The notes: generated by a model from the letters alone, not told the origin. A DNA stretch of 64,000 nt from Echinicola strongylocentroti (GCF_003260975.1 NZ_CP030041.1:4839501-4903500), one strand, 5' to 3'. Counted from the stretch's first letter, positions 42,912-52,456 are shown. A program made the numbers and translations.

Positions 42912-44111
42912 TTATTCACGAATCTGCCCATCACCAAATACATAATACTTGTTGGTGACCAGCTGCTCTAGTCCTAGTGGACCACGGTGGTGAAGCTTGT
43001 CTGTACTGATAGCCAGTTCTGCACCGACTCCCATTTGACCTCCATCGGTAAATCTGGTGGAGGCATTATGGTAAACAGCAGCACTGTCCACTTGTTCCAT
43101 GAATTTGGCCGCTTTCTCCTTATCGGTGGTCAATATAGTGGCAGAATGTCCACCACTGTATTTGTTTATTTTAGCGATGGCTTCATCTATTCCATTGCTT
43201 TTACCGATGAGTGCTTTTAGCGCCAGGAATTCTTCATACCAAGTGTCCTCTGATGGGACCTCCTTAGCGCCGTCCAGAGAACCTACCAGTTCTTTTTCGG
43301 CTACAAGTTCTACTTTATATTCTGCTAGGTTCTTGGCCAAATCAGCTAATTTGGATTCGAAATCAGGCAGTTTTTCATCAACCAAAATTTTATCAAGGGC
43401 ATTGCAGCCGGAGATTTTGTCAGTTTTGGCATTGATAATCACTTTTTTGGCTTGTTCCCAGTCGGCATCTTCAGCTACATAGGCGAAGTTATTGCCTCGT
43501 CCACTTACGAGTACTGCACATTGGGCATGCTCTTTCACAAAGGCAATTAACCTTTCTCCTCCTCTAGGCACGATAAGATCGAGCTTTTCAGATGGGTTTT
43601 TTAGGAACTCTTGTGTTTGCTCCCTGTTAAGGGTAAACAGCTCAATCCAGTCTTTGCTCAAACCATTTTCCTCAAGGGATTCGTGCCAGCACTCTACTAA
43701 GACCTTATTGGAATGGACTGCCTCCTTACCACCTTTGAGGAGGATTTTACTGTTGGCTTTAAATGCCAGGACAGCAGCTTCAATGGTGACGTCAGGACGG
43801 GATTCATAGATGATCATTATGGTGCCAAATGGCGCAGTACGGTTAATGATCTCCAGTCCATTTGCCAGTGACCTCTTAGAGATTTCCTTTCCTACAGGGT
43901 CTTCTTGGTCTTTCACTTCCTGAACAGCTTGGATCATGCCGTCTATTTTGGCGTCATTTACGACGAGCCTGTCATAGAGTGCTTGATCATCTCTCTGGAA
44001 AGCCTCCAGATCAGCTTTATTGGCTGTCAGAATTTTTTCACGGTTTTTGTCGATGATTTTGATCATCGACGCCAACACGTCATTTTTTTTCTGTGTGCTT
44101 AATATTTTCAT
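42912..44111 (-). CDS. proA: Gamma-glutamyl phosphate reductase
   Basis: A 399-residue ALDH-superfamily enzyme for the second step of proline synthesis: NADPH-dependent reduction of L-glutamyl 5-phosphate to glutamate semialdehyde. NRTAPFGTIMIIYESRPDVT is the ProA N-terminal signature, and ISGCNALDKILVDEKL holds the catalytic cysteine. Late motifs are YSGGHSATILTTD, VYHNASTRFTDGGQMGVGAE and HHRGPLGLEQL. It is the last gene of proC-proB-proA, 80 bp after proB, and is followed by a strong terminator. Confidence 0.97.
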   Translation of the reverse strand: MKILSTQKKNDVLASMIKIIDKNREKILTANKADLEAFQRDDQALYDRLVVNDAKIDGMIQAVQEVKDQEDPVGKEISKRSLANGLEIINRTAPFGTIMIIYESRPDVTIEAAVLAFKANSKILLKGGKEAVHSNKVLVECWHESLEENGLSKDWIELFTLNREQTQEFLKNPSEKLDLIVPRGGERLIAFVKEHAQCAVLVSGRGNNFAYVAEDADWEQAKKVIINAKTDKISGCNALDKILVDEKLPDFESKLADLAKNLAEYKVELVAEKELVGSLDGAKEVPSEDTWYEEFLALKALIGKSNGIDEAIAKINKYSGGHSATILTTDKEKAAKFMEQVDSAAVYHNASTRFTDGGQMGVGAELAISTDKLHHRGPLGLEQLVTNKYYVFGDGQIRE

Positions 44112-44191
44112 GTCTATGGTGTCTTTTTATGGTGTTTACGGTTTCTAAAACAAAAGGTGACGCTTAGGCAGTAGAAATGCCCCATATACCA

Positions 44192-44980
44192 TTAATCGAT
44201 AGAAACCTTGGTGCCTACTTCTTTGCCATCGACGATGTCAAGGATCATATTGTCAAGATTGCCGTTGGCAATATAAGTAGGGATGTTTTTTCTGGCGGCT
44301 TCTTTGGCTACATGGAGCTTCGACTTCATGCCGCCTCTACCTTCTGCTTCTCCCTTGGTGGATTCCTGGATAAAGTGTTCTACTTTTTCGTCGGTTCCCA
44401 CATGGGCGATTCTTTTGGTGTTTTCATCATCTGGGTGACCATCGTACAGTCCGTCGGTATCAGTGAGCAGAATCAGCATATCGGCATGGATAAGTTCTGC
44501 TACGAGACTGGCCAACTCGTCATTGTCCGTAAAAGTGGACATGGAAAGAGAGACTGCATCATCTTCATTGGCAATGGGGATAATGCCTTCAGAAAGCAAT
44601 CCCTCATAGCAATTGATCATGTTTTCCCTATGCTTGCCCGGGTCAAAATCCCTCTTGGTAGCCAATACTTGGGCGCATCGCATGCCATAATCTTGGAAGA
44701 TATTGTAATAGTGTCTCATCATTCGGGGTTGGCCCACGGCAGAGAACACTTGTCTTCTAATGATTCTATCCTTGATTTTTACCTTACTTCCCAAGACTTC
44801 TTTGCCAGCGATGACAGATCCTGAGGACACAAGGACGGACATGATACCTCTTTCATAAAGTATGGCGATTTGATCGACCATCTTTTTAAGGACGTTATTG
44901 ACAATACGATTATCTCGGTTGGTCATCACATTGGTACCTACCTTTATGACGATCCTTTTAGGTGCATCAGTTTTATCCAT
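44192..44980 (-). CDS. proB: Glutamate 5-kinase (no PUA domain)
   Basis: A 262-residue amino-acid-kinase enzyme that phosphorylates glutamate with ATP, the first step of proline synthesis. I chose MDKTDAPKR (44980), which overlaps the end of proC by 8 bp; an ATG eight codons earlier would overlap by 32 bp. VIKVGTNVMT is the phosphate loop, VLVSSGSVIAGKEVLG binds glutamate, and NEDDAVS and GRGGMKSKLHVAKEA are later signatures. The C-terminal PUA domain of longer ProB proteins is missing, as is common in short forms. Confidence 0.96.
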   Translation of the reverse strand: MDKTDAPKRIVIKVGTNVMTNRDNRIVNNVLKKMVDQIAILYERGIMSVLVSSGSVIAGKEVLGSKVKIKDRIIRRQVFSAVGQPRMMRHYYNIFQDYGMRCAQVLATKRDFDPGKHRENMINCYEGLLSEGIIPIANEDDAVSLSMSTFTDNDELASLVAELIHADMLILLTDTDGLYDGHPDDENTKRIAHVGTDEKVEHFIQESTKGEAEGRGGMKSKLHVAKEAARKNIPTYIANGNLDNMILDIVDGKEVGTKVSID

Positions 44981-45788
44981 TTCTGTATTCTTTACCAAGT
45001 TCAACAGCTCTGTTAAATGCAGCGTATGCAGCTTCTTTGATCATTTCTTTGACATTGTTGTCTTCCATAGAGTCCAATGCTGCCCGTGTAGTGCCACCTT
45101 TGGAGGCTACCCTGTCCATCCATGCTTCTGGATCGAGGTCAGAGGAACCGAACAATTCTACTGCACCGGCAAATGTTTGTTCTACCAAAACCCTGGAATC
45201 GTGTTTGGAGAATCCCATTTTTAGAGCTGCTTCCAGCATGGATTGCATAAAATAGAAGATGTATGCAGGCCCACTTCCAGAAATACCGGTGGAAGCATCG
45301 ATGTCGTTTTCAGTGTCCAGTTTTACAGAACGTCCCGTAGTATCGAGAAGGTTTTCTACAGTGGATAATTCCAATCTGGATACTTCATCAGATGCTGTAA
45401 AGGATGTCAACCCTTTGCCTACTTGTGCGGGTAGGTTAGGCATGGCACGAACCACTTTTTTTCGCCCAAGCCCTTCTTGAATAGCTGCTATAGAAACCCC
45501 TGCCATTAGTGAGATGAATATTTGTCCCTCAGCAGTGAGCTTTCTCATGCTTTCCATCAGGGAGCTGGCGTGATATGGTTTTACAGCAATAAAAATCACG
45601 TCGGCAGCTGGAACGCACTCTTCAAGCTTTTCAAATACCGCAAAGTGACTTCTTTTTCTTAGCTCTTCAGTCTTTTCTTTGGAATTGTCAAGGATCATAA
45701 GGTCCTTATCCTTTAAAAATTTTGATTTGGCGATTGCCTCAGCGTATGTCAAACCCATATTGCCACCACCGATTACAAGAACTTTCAT
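44973..45788 (-). CDS. proC: Pyrroline-5-carboxylate reductase
   Basis: A 271-residue enzyme that reduces pyrroline-5-carboxylate to proline. VIGGGNMGLTYAEAIAKS (4-21) is the NAD(P) site, VFIAVKPYH the second Rossmann signature, and MPNLPAQVGKG precedes the dimerisation half with STGISGSGPAYIFYFM and DRVASKGGTTRAALD. It is the first gene of proC-proB-proA, so the whole glutamate-to-proline path is encoded in one unit. A palindrome in its leader (45817-45833) may matter for control. Confidence 0.96.
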   Translation of the reverse strand: MKVLVIGGGNMGLTYAEAIAKSKFLKDKDLMILDNSKEKTEELRKRSHFAVFEKLEECVPAADVIFIAVKPYHASSLMESMRKLTAEGQIFISLMAGVSIAAIQEGLGRKKVVRAMPNLPAQVGKGLTSFTASDEVSRLELSTVENLLDTTGRSVKLDTENDIDASTGISGSGPAYIFYFMQSMLEAALKMGFSKHDSRVLVEQTFAGAVELFGSSDLDPEAWMDRVASKGGTTRAALDSMEDNNVKEMIKEAAYAAFNRAVELGKEYRNG

Positions 45789-46191
45789 ATTTTTTTAGAA
45801 AGGTTTTTATTTAAAAACAGGGACTATCCCTGTCGATCTTCTTTTACCCTAATGCCACAATCTTCGTGCAGGGATCATAATTTACAAAAAAAGTTAATTA
45901 CAATCGCTATTTAATTGTTAAATCAGCATGACGGGCATAGTTTTATTGATAAAAATTTATAAATATGAATCGGTTATGTAATTATATGGCTGTTGGTTTG
46001 TATTGTTTTGCGACGATCTTGTGAGGCTGAAAATTCGTCAGTGTTCAAAATAAAATGGCAGAAAACACCTAACTTGAGCAGGACATTTTGTCACTTTTCG
46101 CTAATTTTTATGTTTTTTTACCTGTTGGGGGACGTAAGAAATGTGCCGCGAATTGATTGCGAATAGGGGCGTAAGACGCTTGCGGCAGAGA
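45789..46191. other. 403-bp intergenic region with palindrome in proC leader
   Basis: The palindrome ACAGGGA-CTA-TCCCTGT (45817-45833) lies 29 bp before the proC ATG, close enough to the ribosome site for an RNA or operator effect. The rest is AT-rich. A short GGCGTAAGACGC hairpin (46168-46179) precedes the stop of the next gene. No gene is seen. Confidence 0.5.
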
Positions 46192-47013
46192 TTACTGATA
46201 AAAACGTAGCCCTACTTTTACATCCAATCGCAACAGACCTTCTTTACTGTCTTCTTCTAGGGGGATGGTCCGTGTATTGATACCGTCAGTATAGGTTACT
46301 TTCGAAAGCACCCCAGTGGTCAGTATAAGCCCAAATCCAAGGGCGAAATTTTGTGCAATTCCAATGTCACAGGAAGCATCTAACATTGCTCCCAAAGTAC
46401 CGCCTTTTAAGGTGAAGTCACCGTCATAGGAGGTGTAGGCATTGTCCTTGTACCCTAGGTAACCAAGAGAAACACCGAGTAGGAAATAGTTTTTGTCATT
46501 ATTGGTATACCTGCTGTAGTAGGTCGGCCCCATATAACTGACAGTGATGTCATCTTTCAGGCCAGGAGCTTCGCTTTTTGACCTGAAGCTGCTATAGGTA
46601 ATTCCTAAGCCGTTTTGGCTGGGAAAAAAATATTGGCCTTCTACCATGAAGTGATGCCCGTTTTTAAGGTCTTCAGCATAACTGCTTCCGGAGATGGACT
46701 CATGGCTTTTGGATAATCTCCTGCTGTAGCCACCGCTTATCCCAAACCTCCAAGCGTTCTTGGCCTTTATCTTGGGAGATTTTTCAGCCTTCTTCTGCAA
46801 ATAGCTTCTTTCAGTGTAGGAAGTTACCTTTTCTGGAGGCATGAAGGTGTCGGTGTCTAGGCCTTTTTCGTCAATTGAAAAATCGACGGTGCCGTTTTCG
46901 ACTTTGGAGATAGTGGATTGAACAGAATTGCCCGTATTGGTTGCCAATAGGTTTTGGGCATGCGAATTTAAGGATATACTAAAAAGTATCCCTAGTAGAA
47001 AAAAAGTTCTCAT
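46192..47013 (-). CDS. Outer-membrane beta-barrel-like protein, unknown family
   Basis: A 273-residue exported protein (signal peptide ending NSHAQ at about 20). The first 90 residues are polar and basic (RSYLQKKAEKSPKIKAKN). From about 90 on, alternating strands with Gly/Tyr/Phe (WRFGISGGYSRRL, HFMVEGQYFFPSQNGLGITY, YFLLGVSLGYLGYKD) end in VKVGLRFYQ. The aromatic end is compatible with a small outer-membrane barrel. No further function can be given. Confidence 0.7.
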   Translation of the reverse strand: MRTFFLLGILFSISLNSHAQNLLATNTGNSVQSTISKVENGTVDFSIDEKGLDTDTFMPPEKVTSYTERSYLQKKAEKSPKIKAKNAWRFGISGGYSRRLSKSHESISGSSYAEDLKNGHHFMVEGQYFFPSQNGLGITYSSFRSKSEAPGLKDDITVSYMGPTYYSRYTNNDKNYFLLGVSLGYLGYKDNAYTSYDGDFTLKGGTLGAMLDASCDIGIAQNFALGFGLILTTGVLSKVTYTDGINTRTIPLEEDSKEGLLRLDVKVGLRFYQ

Positions 47014-47119
47014 GTAGTTTCTTTTTATTTAATCTTGAAAATATGGCTCTAAAAATAAGGAAAATCTAATAGAAAAGCAAATTTGGTGTAATTACCGAAA
47101 AGGAATAATTGTGTAGGAG

Positions 47120-47201
47120 AAAAAAAACTGCCCCAATATTGGCCCTGTTTTGTCTCGCTTTTTTTAAAAGCTTCGGCAAAGGTGCCTACCATTGGGGCAG
47201 C
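47120..47201 (-). terminator. Terminator-like hairpin with long loop
   Basis: On the minus strand CTGCCCCAAT (47200-47191) pairs perfectly with ATTGGGGCAG (47137-47128), followed by seven T. The 53-nt loop contains further small stems. It lies 25 bp after the small lipoprotein stop. It ends that transcript or makes a stable 3' RNA. Confidence 0.7.
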
Positions 47202-47225
47202 TGTAGTTACTAAGTTCTGTATAGA

Positions 47226-47441
47226 CTAGTTTACTGATTCGTCTATTTCTTCTTTGGTCTCTTCTGCTTTTTTCTCTACGTCATCAGCAGCGTCATCAAC
47301 GGCTTCGCCAGCATCTTCCATAGTGTTTTCTACGGCATCACCAGCTTCTTCCATTTTGTCTTCTGCATCGTTTTTGTCATTTCCACAGGAATATAATGAA
47401 AGCATTCCTGCTACTGCGAATAATGCTAATACCTTTTTCAT
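47226..47441 (-). CDS. Small acidic lipoprotein
   Basis: A 71-residue lipoprotein. The ATG at 47441 (MKKVLALFAVAG) is preferred over a TTG three codons upstream. The leader ends LYSC, and the mature part is a highly charged helix with repeated A-E-D blocks (GDAVENTMEDAGEAVDDAAD). It resembles abundant coiled or disordered envelope lipoproteins of Bacteroidota. The function is unknown. The strong terminator behind it suggests high expression. Confidence 0.75.
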   Translation of the reverse strand: MKKVLALFAVAGMLSLYSCGNDKNDAEDKMEEAGDAVENTMEDAGEAVDDAADDVEKKAEETKEEIDESVN

Positions 47442-47873
47442 AGTCCTCAATAATTAAAGATTAGTGTTTAGATTCATTGTAGTATGTTACAAAGCTTATA
47501 CCAACTTTTGATTATGGGGATAATTTTTCGAATTCTTAATAATTAGACACAAGAGGTCTTTTAATGAAATTTTGTTCTTTATCATCTTTATGTCATCCCG
47601 TAGGTCTTCTAATTCATAATGTGGGCTAATGTAAAGAAGTTGTGACGTTGATCTGCTCATAAAATAGTGAAAATGAGAAAAATACCATAAAAGTGGTATT
47701 TTATGACAGTATAAAAAAACGTAACTTAGTGTTAACAATGCCACACATTTAGCACCACATTTTTAGAAAAGGGTCTTCCTCCTTTTGCTATCCTTTAAAT
47801 AGCATGAATTGTTCTTACCGGTATTTGTCCACGCCCATTAGCCGCAAAAGAGAGGATCGCCCCATGTTAGGTT
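47442..47873. other. 432-bp intergenic region
   Basis: AT-rich leader space between the divergent lipoprotein and the dual protease genes. A minus-strand frame (47496-47744) exists but has no family resemblance or signal, so I do not call it. No repeat is seen. Confidence 0.5.
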
Positions 47874-50657
47874 TTGGACCCAATAGATAATGCTATGGTA
47901 AATCGGTGGAATTTGATGGAATATGTAGCCGACCGTTACGGTAAAGTGCAGCCTGTCTTCGAAGAAGCTGCCCGGAAGCTGCAACAGGTAAAGGCCAAAG
48001 AGATACCTCTCCTGAGCTTAGAAGATGACCTGGAGAGGATAAAGCTCAGAATGGCCCGTGAAGAAGGTGAAATACCCATCATTATGGAGCGTATCAATGG
48101 CGGGGTGGACTTTCAGGACAGTTACATATTGGAGATGCTGTCCAAACTGTCCAAGGCCGTATGTCGGATTACACAACATGGGAGTGCATTGGGTACGGGA
48201 TTTTTGATTGCCGATGGTGTGATCATCACCAATAATCATGTGATCGACCACCCTTCTGTTGCCAATGGAATGCTTGCAGAATTCAATTATGAACTGGATG
48301 AAAATAAAACAATGAGGAAGAGCTTTTCTTTTAAGCTTGATCCTGGCAGCTTCTTTCTTACTTCCTCCTATATCGCTGATCCGGAAGTGCCTTATTCAGG
48401 GCTGGATTTTACTATGATTGCTATCGGAGATGATCAAGACCAGGTACCAATATCGACCATAAAACCCATTTTCTTGGATGGGGTAAGAGGGAAGATCATT
48501 AAAGGTGAATCATGCGTGATTATCCAGCATCCCCAAGGAATGCCCAAAAAGATTGTCCTAAAAAACACGGCGTTTTTCTCCGAAACCCGCACCCGGATTG
48601 TTTATGAAAGTGATACCTTGCCCGGCTCTTCAGGGTCCATGGTGGTGGCATTGGGTACGGGAGAGATAATAGCCCTGCACCATGCTGGCCTTCCGAGGAC
48701 GGACAGTCAAAATAGGATCCTTACCAGGGCGGGTACTATTGCCACAGCCAGTACGCCAGATGGTGAGATCGACTGGATTGGCAATGAAGGGATCAAAATC
48801 AGTAGGGTGATCGATGCGCTGGCAAATGCCGATTTGCCAAGCGAGATGCAGGAAATTAAAGAAAAACTCCTTCAAAAGACGGAAAAAACCCAAGGAGAAA
48901 TCAAAACTGGTGGTGACCGAAACGAGGCCACTTTTCATGAAACACCTGCCCTTCCCAATTCTTCCAAGCAAGCCCCCAAGAACCCCATGTCAACACCTTG
49001 TCAAAATAAACAGGATTTTATATTTACTGCAAAATACACCCCCGACGAATTGGGCGCAATAAAGGGGCTACTGCTCGCCAGGTATGGTGAAGAGCCTGTT
49101 ATCAAATTGTCGATGCCTTCTTTTGCCTCCTTAGGAAATGTAGAACTGTTTTCACTCAGTGTACCTGTATGTGGCAATATCGAAGATGAAGCAAGAAGCC
49201 TCAGTACCATTCCGGGAATTATCAATGTAGAGACCGACATTCCCTTACAGTTGAATTCAAGTGTGGATAAGACTTCCAGGCCTTCCTCCCAGTACGAAGG
49301 GATTGTGGAGGAGGGATACAATGCTCCCAATGAAGACGACTTTTTGCGAAAATACCGTGATGAGCGTCAAAGTAACTATGTAGTAGGGAAATCTGTGATG
49401 TATCACCGAAAATGGAACTGGTACGCAACGGCTTTTGATAAGGTGCTGGCCGACGATAAGGCCGTCTCCCCCACAGATAAAGGCATCAGGATAGTCCAGT
49501 TTGATACTGGGTTTACCGATCATAGTAAGATTAGAGGAGGTTTTGACAAGGAGTTGGATGTTGACTTTGTGGATATTGATGATGAGGCAGAGGATAGTTT
49601 TACAACAGGTATTTTAAAGCATCCCGGCCATGGTACACGGACGGGGAGTTTGCTTATGGGGAAGGAGATTACGTTGCTCCCAGGAAATGGTAACAGTGGT
49701 CTGCTCAGCACTTTTGATTTTAAGTTGATCCCTTATCGTCTATGCAAAAGTGTGATCTTGATCCGTCGGCAGCAGGAATTGGCCAATGCCCTAGACCTAT
49801 GCATGTCACAACGGTATCCGATTATTTCCATGAGCCTGGGATTGCCGCCTACTTTGGCAACGGCAGTCATGGCGAAGAAAGCCTATGATGCAGGGGTGAT
49901 TTGGTGCTGTGCTGCCGGCAATGTGGTGCAGGTAGTAGTGGCGCCTGCTGTCTACCCAGGAACCATCGCCGTGGCAGCATCTAACCCAATGGATGAAGAA
50001 TGGAAAGGTTCCAGCAGAGGTAGTACGGTGGACATTACCGCTCCGGGGGAAGATGTCTATGTGCCGATTTTTTTGAAACCGTCAGGTGGTGGCCAGCCAG
50101 GTGAAGCTTTTTTCTATGGCAATGGCACTAGTTATGCCACTCCCCATGTGGCGGCGGCAGCTGCCATGTGGTTGGCCAAATATGATGACACCCTCTGTAA
50201 AAACGAGTACGCAGGATGGAGAAAAGTAGAAGCTTTCAGAAAGGCATTGGAGGTTTCGGCCAGAAGGAAAAACAAGCTTCCCCGTGTGGGATTTGGCCAT
50301 GGGATCCTTGATGTGGAAAAACTCCTGAAGACGCCCCCTGAGACCCCTGATAAGTTGAAATATGCCTATGAAAATACCGAGGATGGCAGGCTGAATGAGG
50401 TGACACAGGCATATGGCGAGATGGTCAAAACGGTTTGGAACAAAATTCACGGGTGGGTCTTTGGTGTCAAAAGGGGAGGACAGGAGTCCTTTATCACTGA
50501 TAAACAAGTACTCACGCCTTACTCCAAAATGCTGGAAAAGGAATTGTGGCCAGGGCAGTCATCTACATTGGAATCTTCCTCAGCACCGTCACAGGATGAA
50601 TTATTGGCTCTTTTTTCCAAAGTGCACCATAAAATTGAATCACAATTAAAGCAATGA
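47874..50657 (+). CDS. Dual serine protease: trypsin-like domain fused to subtilisin domain
   Basis: A 927-residue protein (TTG at 47874; ATG at 47895 is an alternative) with no signal peptide. Residues 1-90 are helical. Residues 95-280 are a trypsin/V8-like domain with H122 (ITNNHVID), D178 (GLDFTM) and S253 (LPGSSGSMV). Residues 280-375 form a linker, and 380-460 look like an I9-type propeptide fold (FIFTAKYTPDELGAIKG). Residues 537-770 are an S8 subtilase with D544 (VQFDTGF), H586 (HGTRTG), N683 (CAAGNVV) and S753 (GTSYATPHVAA). The 150-residue tail is unassigned. Both triads are complete. The M19-type gene follows by 3 bp. I infer a cytoplasmic proteolytic switch; the target is unknown. 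Confidence 0.88.
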   Translation: MDPIDNAMVNRWNLMEYVADRYGKVQPVFEEAARKLQQVKAKEIPLLSLEDDLERIKLRMAREEGEIPIIMERINGGVDFQDSYILEMLSKLSKAVCRITQHGSALGTGFLIADGVIITNNHVIDHPSVANGMLAEFNYELDENKTMRKSFSFKLDPGSFFLTSSYIADPEVPYSGLDFTMIAIGDDQDQVPISTIKPIFLDGVRGKIIKGESCVIIQHPQGMPKKIVLKNTAFFSETRTRIVYESDTLPGSSGSMVVALGTGEIIALHHAGLPRTDSQNRILTRAGTIATASTPDGEIDWIGNEGIKISRVIDALANADLPSEMQEIKEKLLQKTEKTQGEIKTGGDRNEATFHETPALPNSSKQAPKNPMSTPCQNKQDFIFTAKYTPDELGAIKGLLLARYGEEPVIKLSMPSFASLGNVELFSLSVPVCGNIEDEARSLSTIPGIINVETDIPLQLNSSVDKTSRPSSQYEGIVEEGYNAPNEDDFLRKYRDERQSNYVVGKSVMYHRKWNWYATAFDKVLADDKAVSPTDKGIRIVQFDTGFTDHSKIRGGFDKELDVDFVDIDDEAEDSFTTGILKHPGHGTRTGSLLMGKEITLLPGNGNSGLLSTFDFKLIPYRLCKSVILIRRQQELANALDLCMSQRYPIISMSLGLPPTLATAVMAKKAYDAGVIWCCAAGNVVQVVVAPAVYPGTIAVAASNPMDEEWKGSSRGSTVDITAPGEDVYVPIFLKPSGGGQPGEAFFYGNGTSYATPHVAAAAAMWLAKYDDTLCKNEYAGWRKVEAFRKALEVSARRKNKLPRVGFGHGILDVEKLLKTPPETPDKLKYAYENTEDGRLNEVTQAYGEMVKTVWNKIHGWVFGVKRGGQESFITDKQVLTPYSKMLEKELWPGQSSTLESSSAPSQDELLALFSKVHHKIESQLKQ

Positions 50658-50660
50658 GCC

Positions 50661-52391
50661 ATGCAGAAGATATTTGATTTTCACTTTCACCTGCTGTTTA
50701 AACATTATATAGCAGACCCAAAACTAAAGCTGGATGTTGATCAGGGATTTAAAACATCGGGCGTGGCCAAGGTCCTCAATGAGCTTGTGGGAGGTTCTTT
50801 TGATAGCCAATCGTCACCCTCACAGGTAAAGGAAAGTCCGCTTTTCCTTGGGGTCATATCCTTAAGTAGTGTGGAGTATGCGTTTGCAGAACGCATATTG
50901 TCTATTTGTGGTAATGATTTTTCGTTTATCCTTCCTGTCAAACACCAAATTTTTGATCGAATCAAACAGCATCAGACCACGTATTGGAAGGACTTTATGG
51001 GAATAGTCGCCCAGCACCGCAAAAGCATGCCCAAGCTTGCTAAAGCTCCATTCTCCATTGAGTTTTTGAAAAGAAATGATTTTAAAGGTAAATCTATTGA
51101 GGCAATAGAAAGCGCACTTACAGACGGGAACAGGCGCAGTTTTGCCTTGGCCATCGAAGGAGGGCATAACCTTTCGGACGTCCCCTCAGGAAATGAACAA
51201 TCGATCCTGTCAGCAAATCCCCATCATCAGATGAAAACGCTTCAGGAAATGAAGGACTTCGATTTTATGTCTATCAACTTATGCCACTTGAGTGATATTC
51301 CTGAGCAGCGGCTCGGGGGATTTGCCCAAGGTGTCAATAAACTGTCACAAAGAGCTTTTAAAAGTGATTACTTCCTTCCTTCTGTAGGACTTGGGTTGAC
51401 AGAATTAGGAAAAAAACTTATAGGGCAGTGTCTTTTGCATCCTGAAAGACCCGTGTTAATAGATGTAAAGCACATGAGCCTGTACACTCGGCTGGAATAT
51501 TACAGGTTTAAGGATCGTTTGGCCCAGGATTCACCGGATGTGGCACGTTTGCCGGTTATTTCGAGCCATACTGGTTTTACCTTCACTTCCATTGACCAAT
51601 ATCTTAACAGTCAACGTTACAGGTCCTATGTGAATGAGGGGGACAGTGGGAAAGAAGCGATGATCGAACCTGAAAACCGTAAGATCGGACGTACCGATGA
51701 TAAGATTAACAAGGGACTCTATGCTAATCCTTGGACCATTAACCTGTTTGATGAGGAAATTGCGGAAATAATGGCTTCTGGAGGAATGATGGGCATTAGC
51801 CTTGACCAACGGATACTGGGTGCTTCTAATCCGGCGATGGATGCTGTTCGTGATCACTATTACGAAAAAGAGCAAGTAGCTTATTATGAATTCAAGAAAC
51901 TGTTCAAGGAAGGACGGTTACCGGGGGAAGAGGGATTTATCCAAGCTTTGGGGATAGCGCCCAGTAAAGAGGAACGGCACTTCATGCTGTTGTGCATGCA
52001 TATAGTCCATGCGGTGAAGGTGGGTTATGATAAGTTGCCTTGGCATGAAGGAACTTCGCCTTGGGATCATATCTGTATCGGGTCGGACTTTGATGGGCTG
52101 ATTAATCCGATCAATGGCTATGAAAACATCACCAAGATGGGGAAGTTGGGCAAAGACCTCAGGCACTACTTGCCTCTTGCGGACAAGTTCCATTTGTATG
52201 ATAAGGACCTTACCGCTTTACGGTATAATGAAGATGGATCGGTAAATGAGGATTTCCTAAATACTGCTATTGAGAAATTTACCTATAGGAATGGGCTAAG
52301 GTTCATTGCCCGCTATTTGACCAATTGGTCCGAAAAAGAATGGGAAACAGCCAAGAAGAATGCCACTTCCGCTGAAGCACATTCTTCTTAG
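50661..52391 (+). CDS. M19-type (renal dipeptidase-like) metallohydrolase, variant
   Basis: A 576-residue cytosolic protein, longer than usual M19 dipeptidases (about 350-420). It starts DFHFH (6-10), giving HxH where many M19 enzymes have HxD. Further metal or catalytic residues are in ALAIEGGHN (Glu), LIDVKHMSLYTR (His), VISSHTG (His) and CIGSDFDG (Asp). An insert at about 40-150 and one at 350-430 explain the length. The family cleaves dipeptides, sometimes D-residue or lactam compounds. Its ATG is 3 bp from the dual protease stop, so the two are translated together and probably act in one pathway. Confidence 0.8.
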   Translation: MQKIFDFHFHLLFKHYIADPKLKLDVDQGFKTSGVAKVLNELVGGSFDSQSSPSQVKESPLFLGVISLSSVEYAFAERILSICGNDFSFILPVKHQIFDRIKQHQTTYWKDFMGIVAQHRKSMPKLAKAPFSIEFLKRNDFKGKSIEAIESALTDGNRRSFALAIEGGHNLSDVPSGNEQSILSANPHHQMKTLQEMKDFDFMSINLCHLSDIPEQRLGGFAQGVNKLSQRAFKSDYFLPSVGLGLTELGKKLIGQCLLHPERPVLIDVKHMSLYTRLEYYRFKDRLAQDSPDVARLPVISSHTGFTFTSIDQYLNSQRYRSYVNEGDSGKEAMIEPENRKIGRTDDKINKGLYANPWTINLFDEEIAEIMASGGMMGISLDQRILGASNPAMDAVRDHYYEKEQVAYYEFKKLFKEGRLPGEEGFIQALGIAPSKEERHFMLLCMHIVHAVKVGYDKLPWHEGTSPWDHICIGSDFDGLINPINGYENITKMGKLGKDLRHYLPLADKFHLYDKDLTALRYNEDGSVNEDFLNTAIEKFTYRNGLRFIARYLTNWSEKEWETAKKNATSAEAHSS

Positions 52392-52456
52392 AGGTTTTTA
52401 TCGTTGATCAATGGGGGATGCAAAAATAACCGTATTCCCCAGTTGTCAATGGCTGT

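Noticed and set aside
47496..47744. 82-codon minus-strand frame in the lipoprotein/protease gap
   Set aside because: AT-rich, no leader, no domain, no neighbour support. Could be a small gene but I cannot support it.
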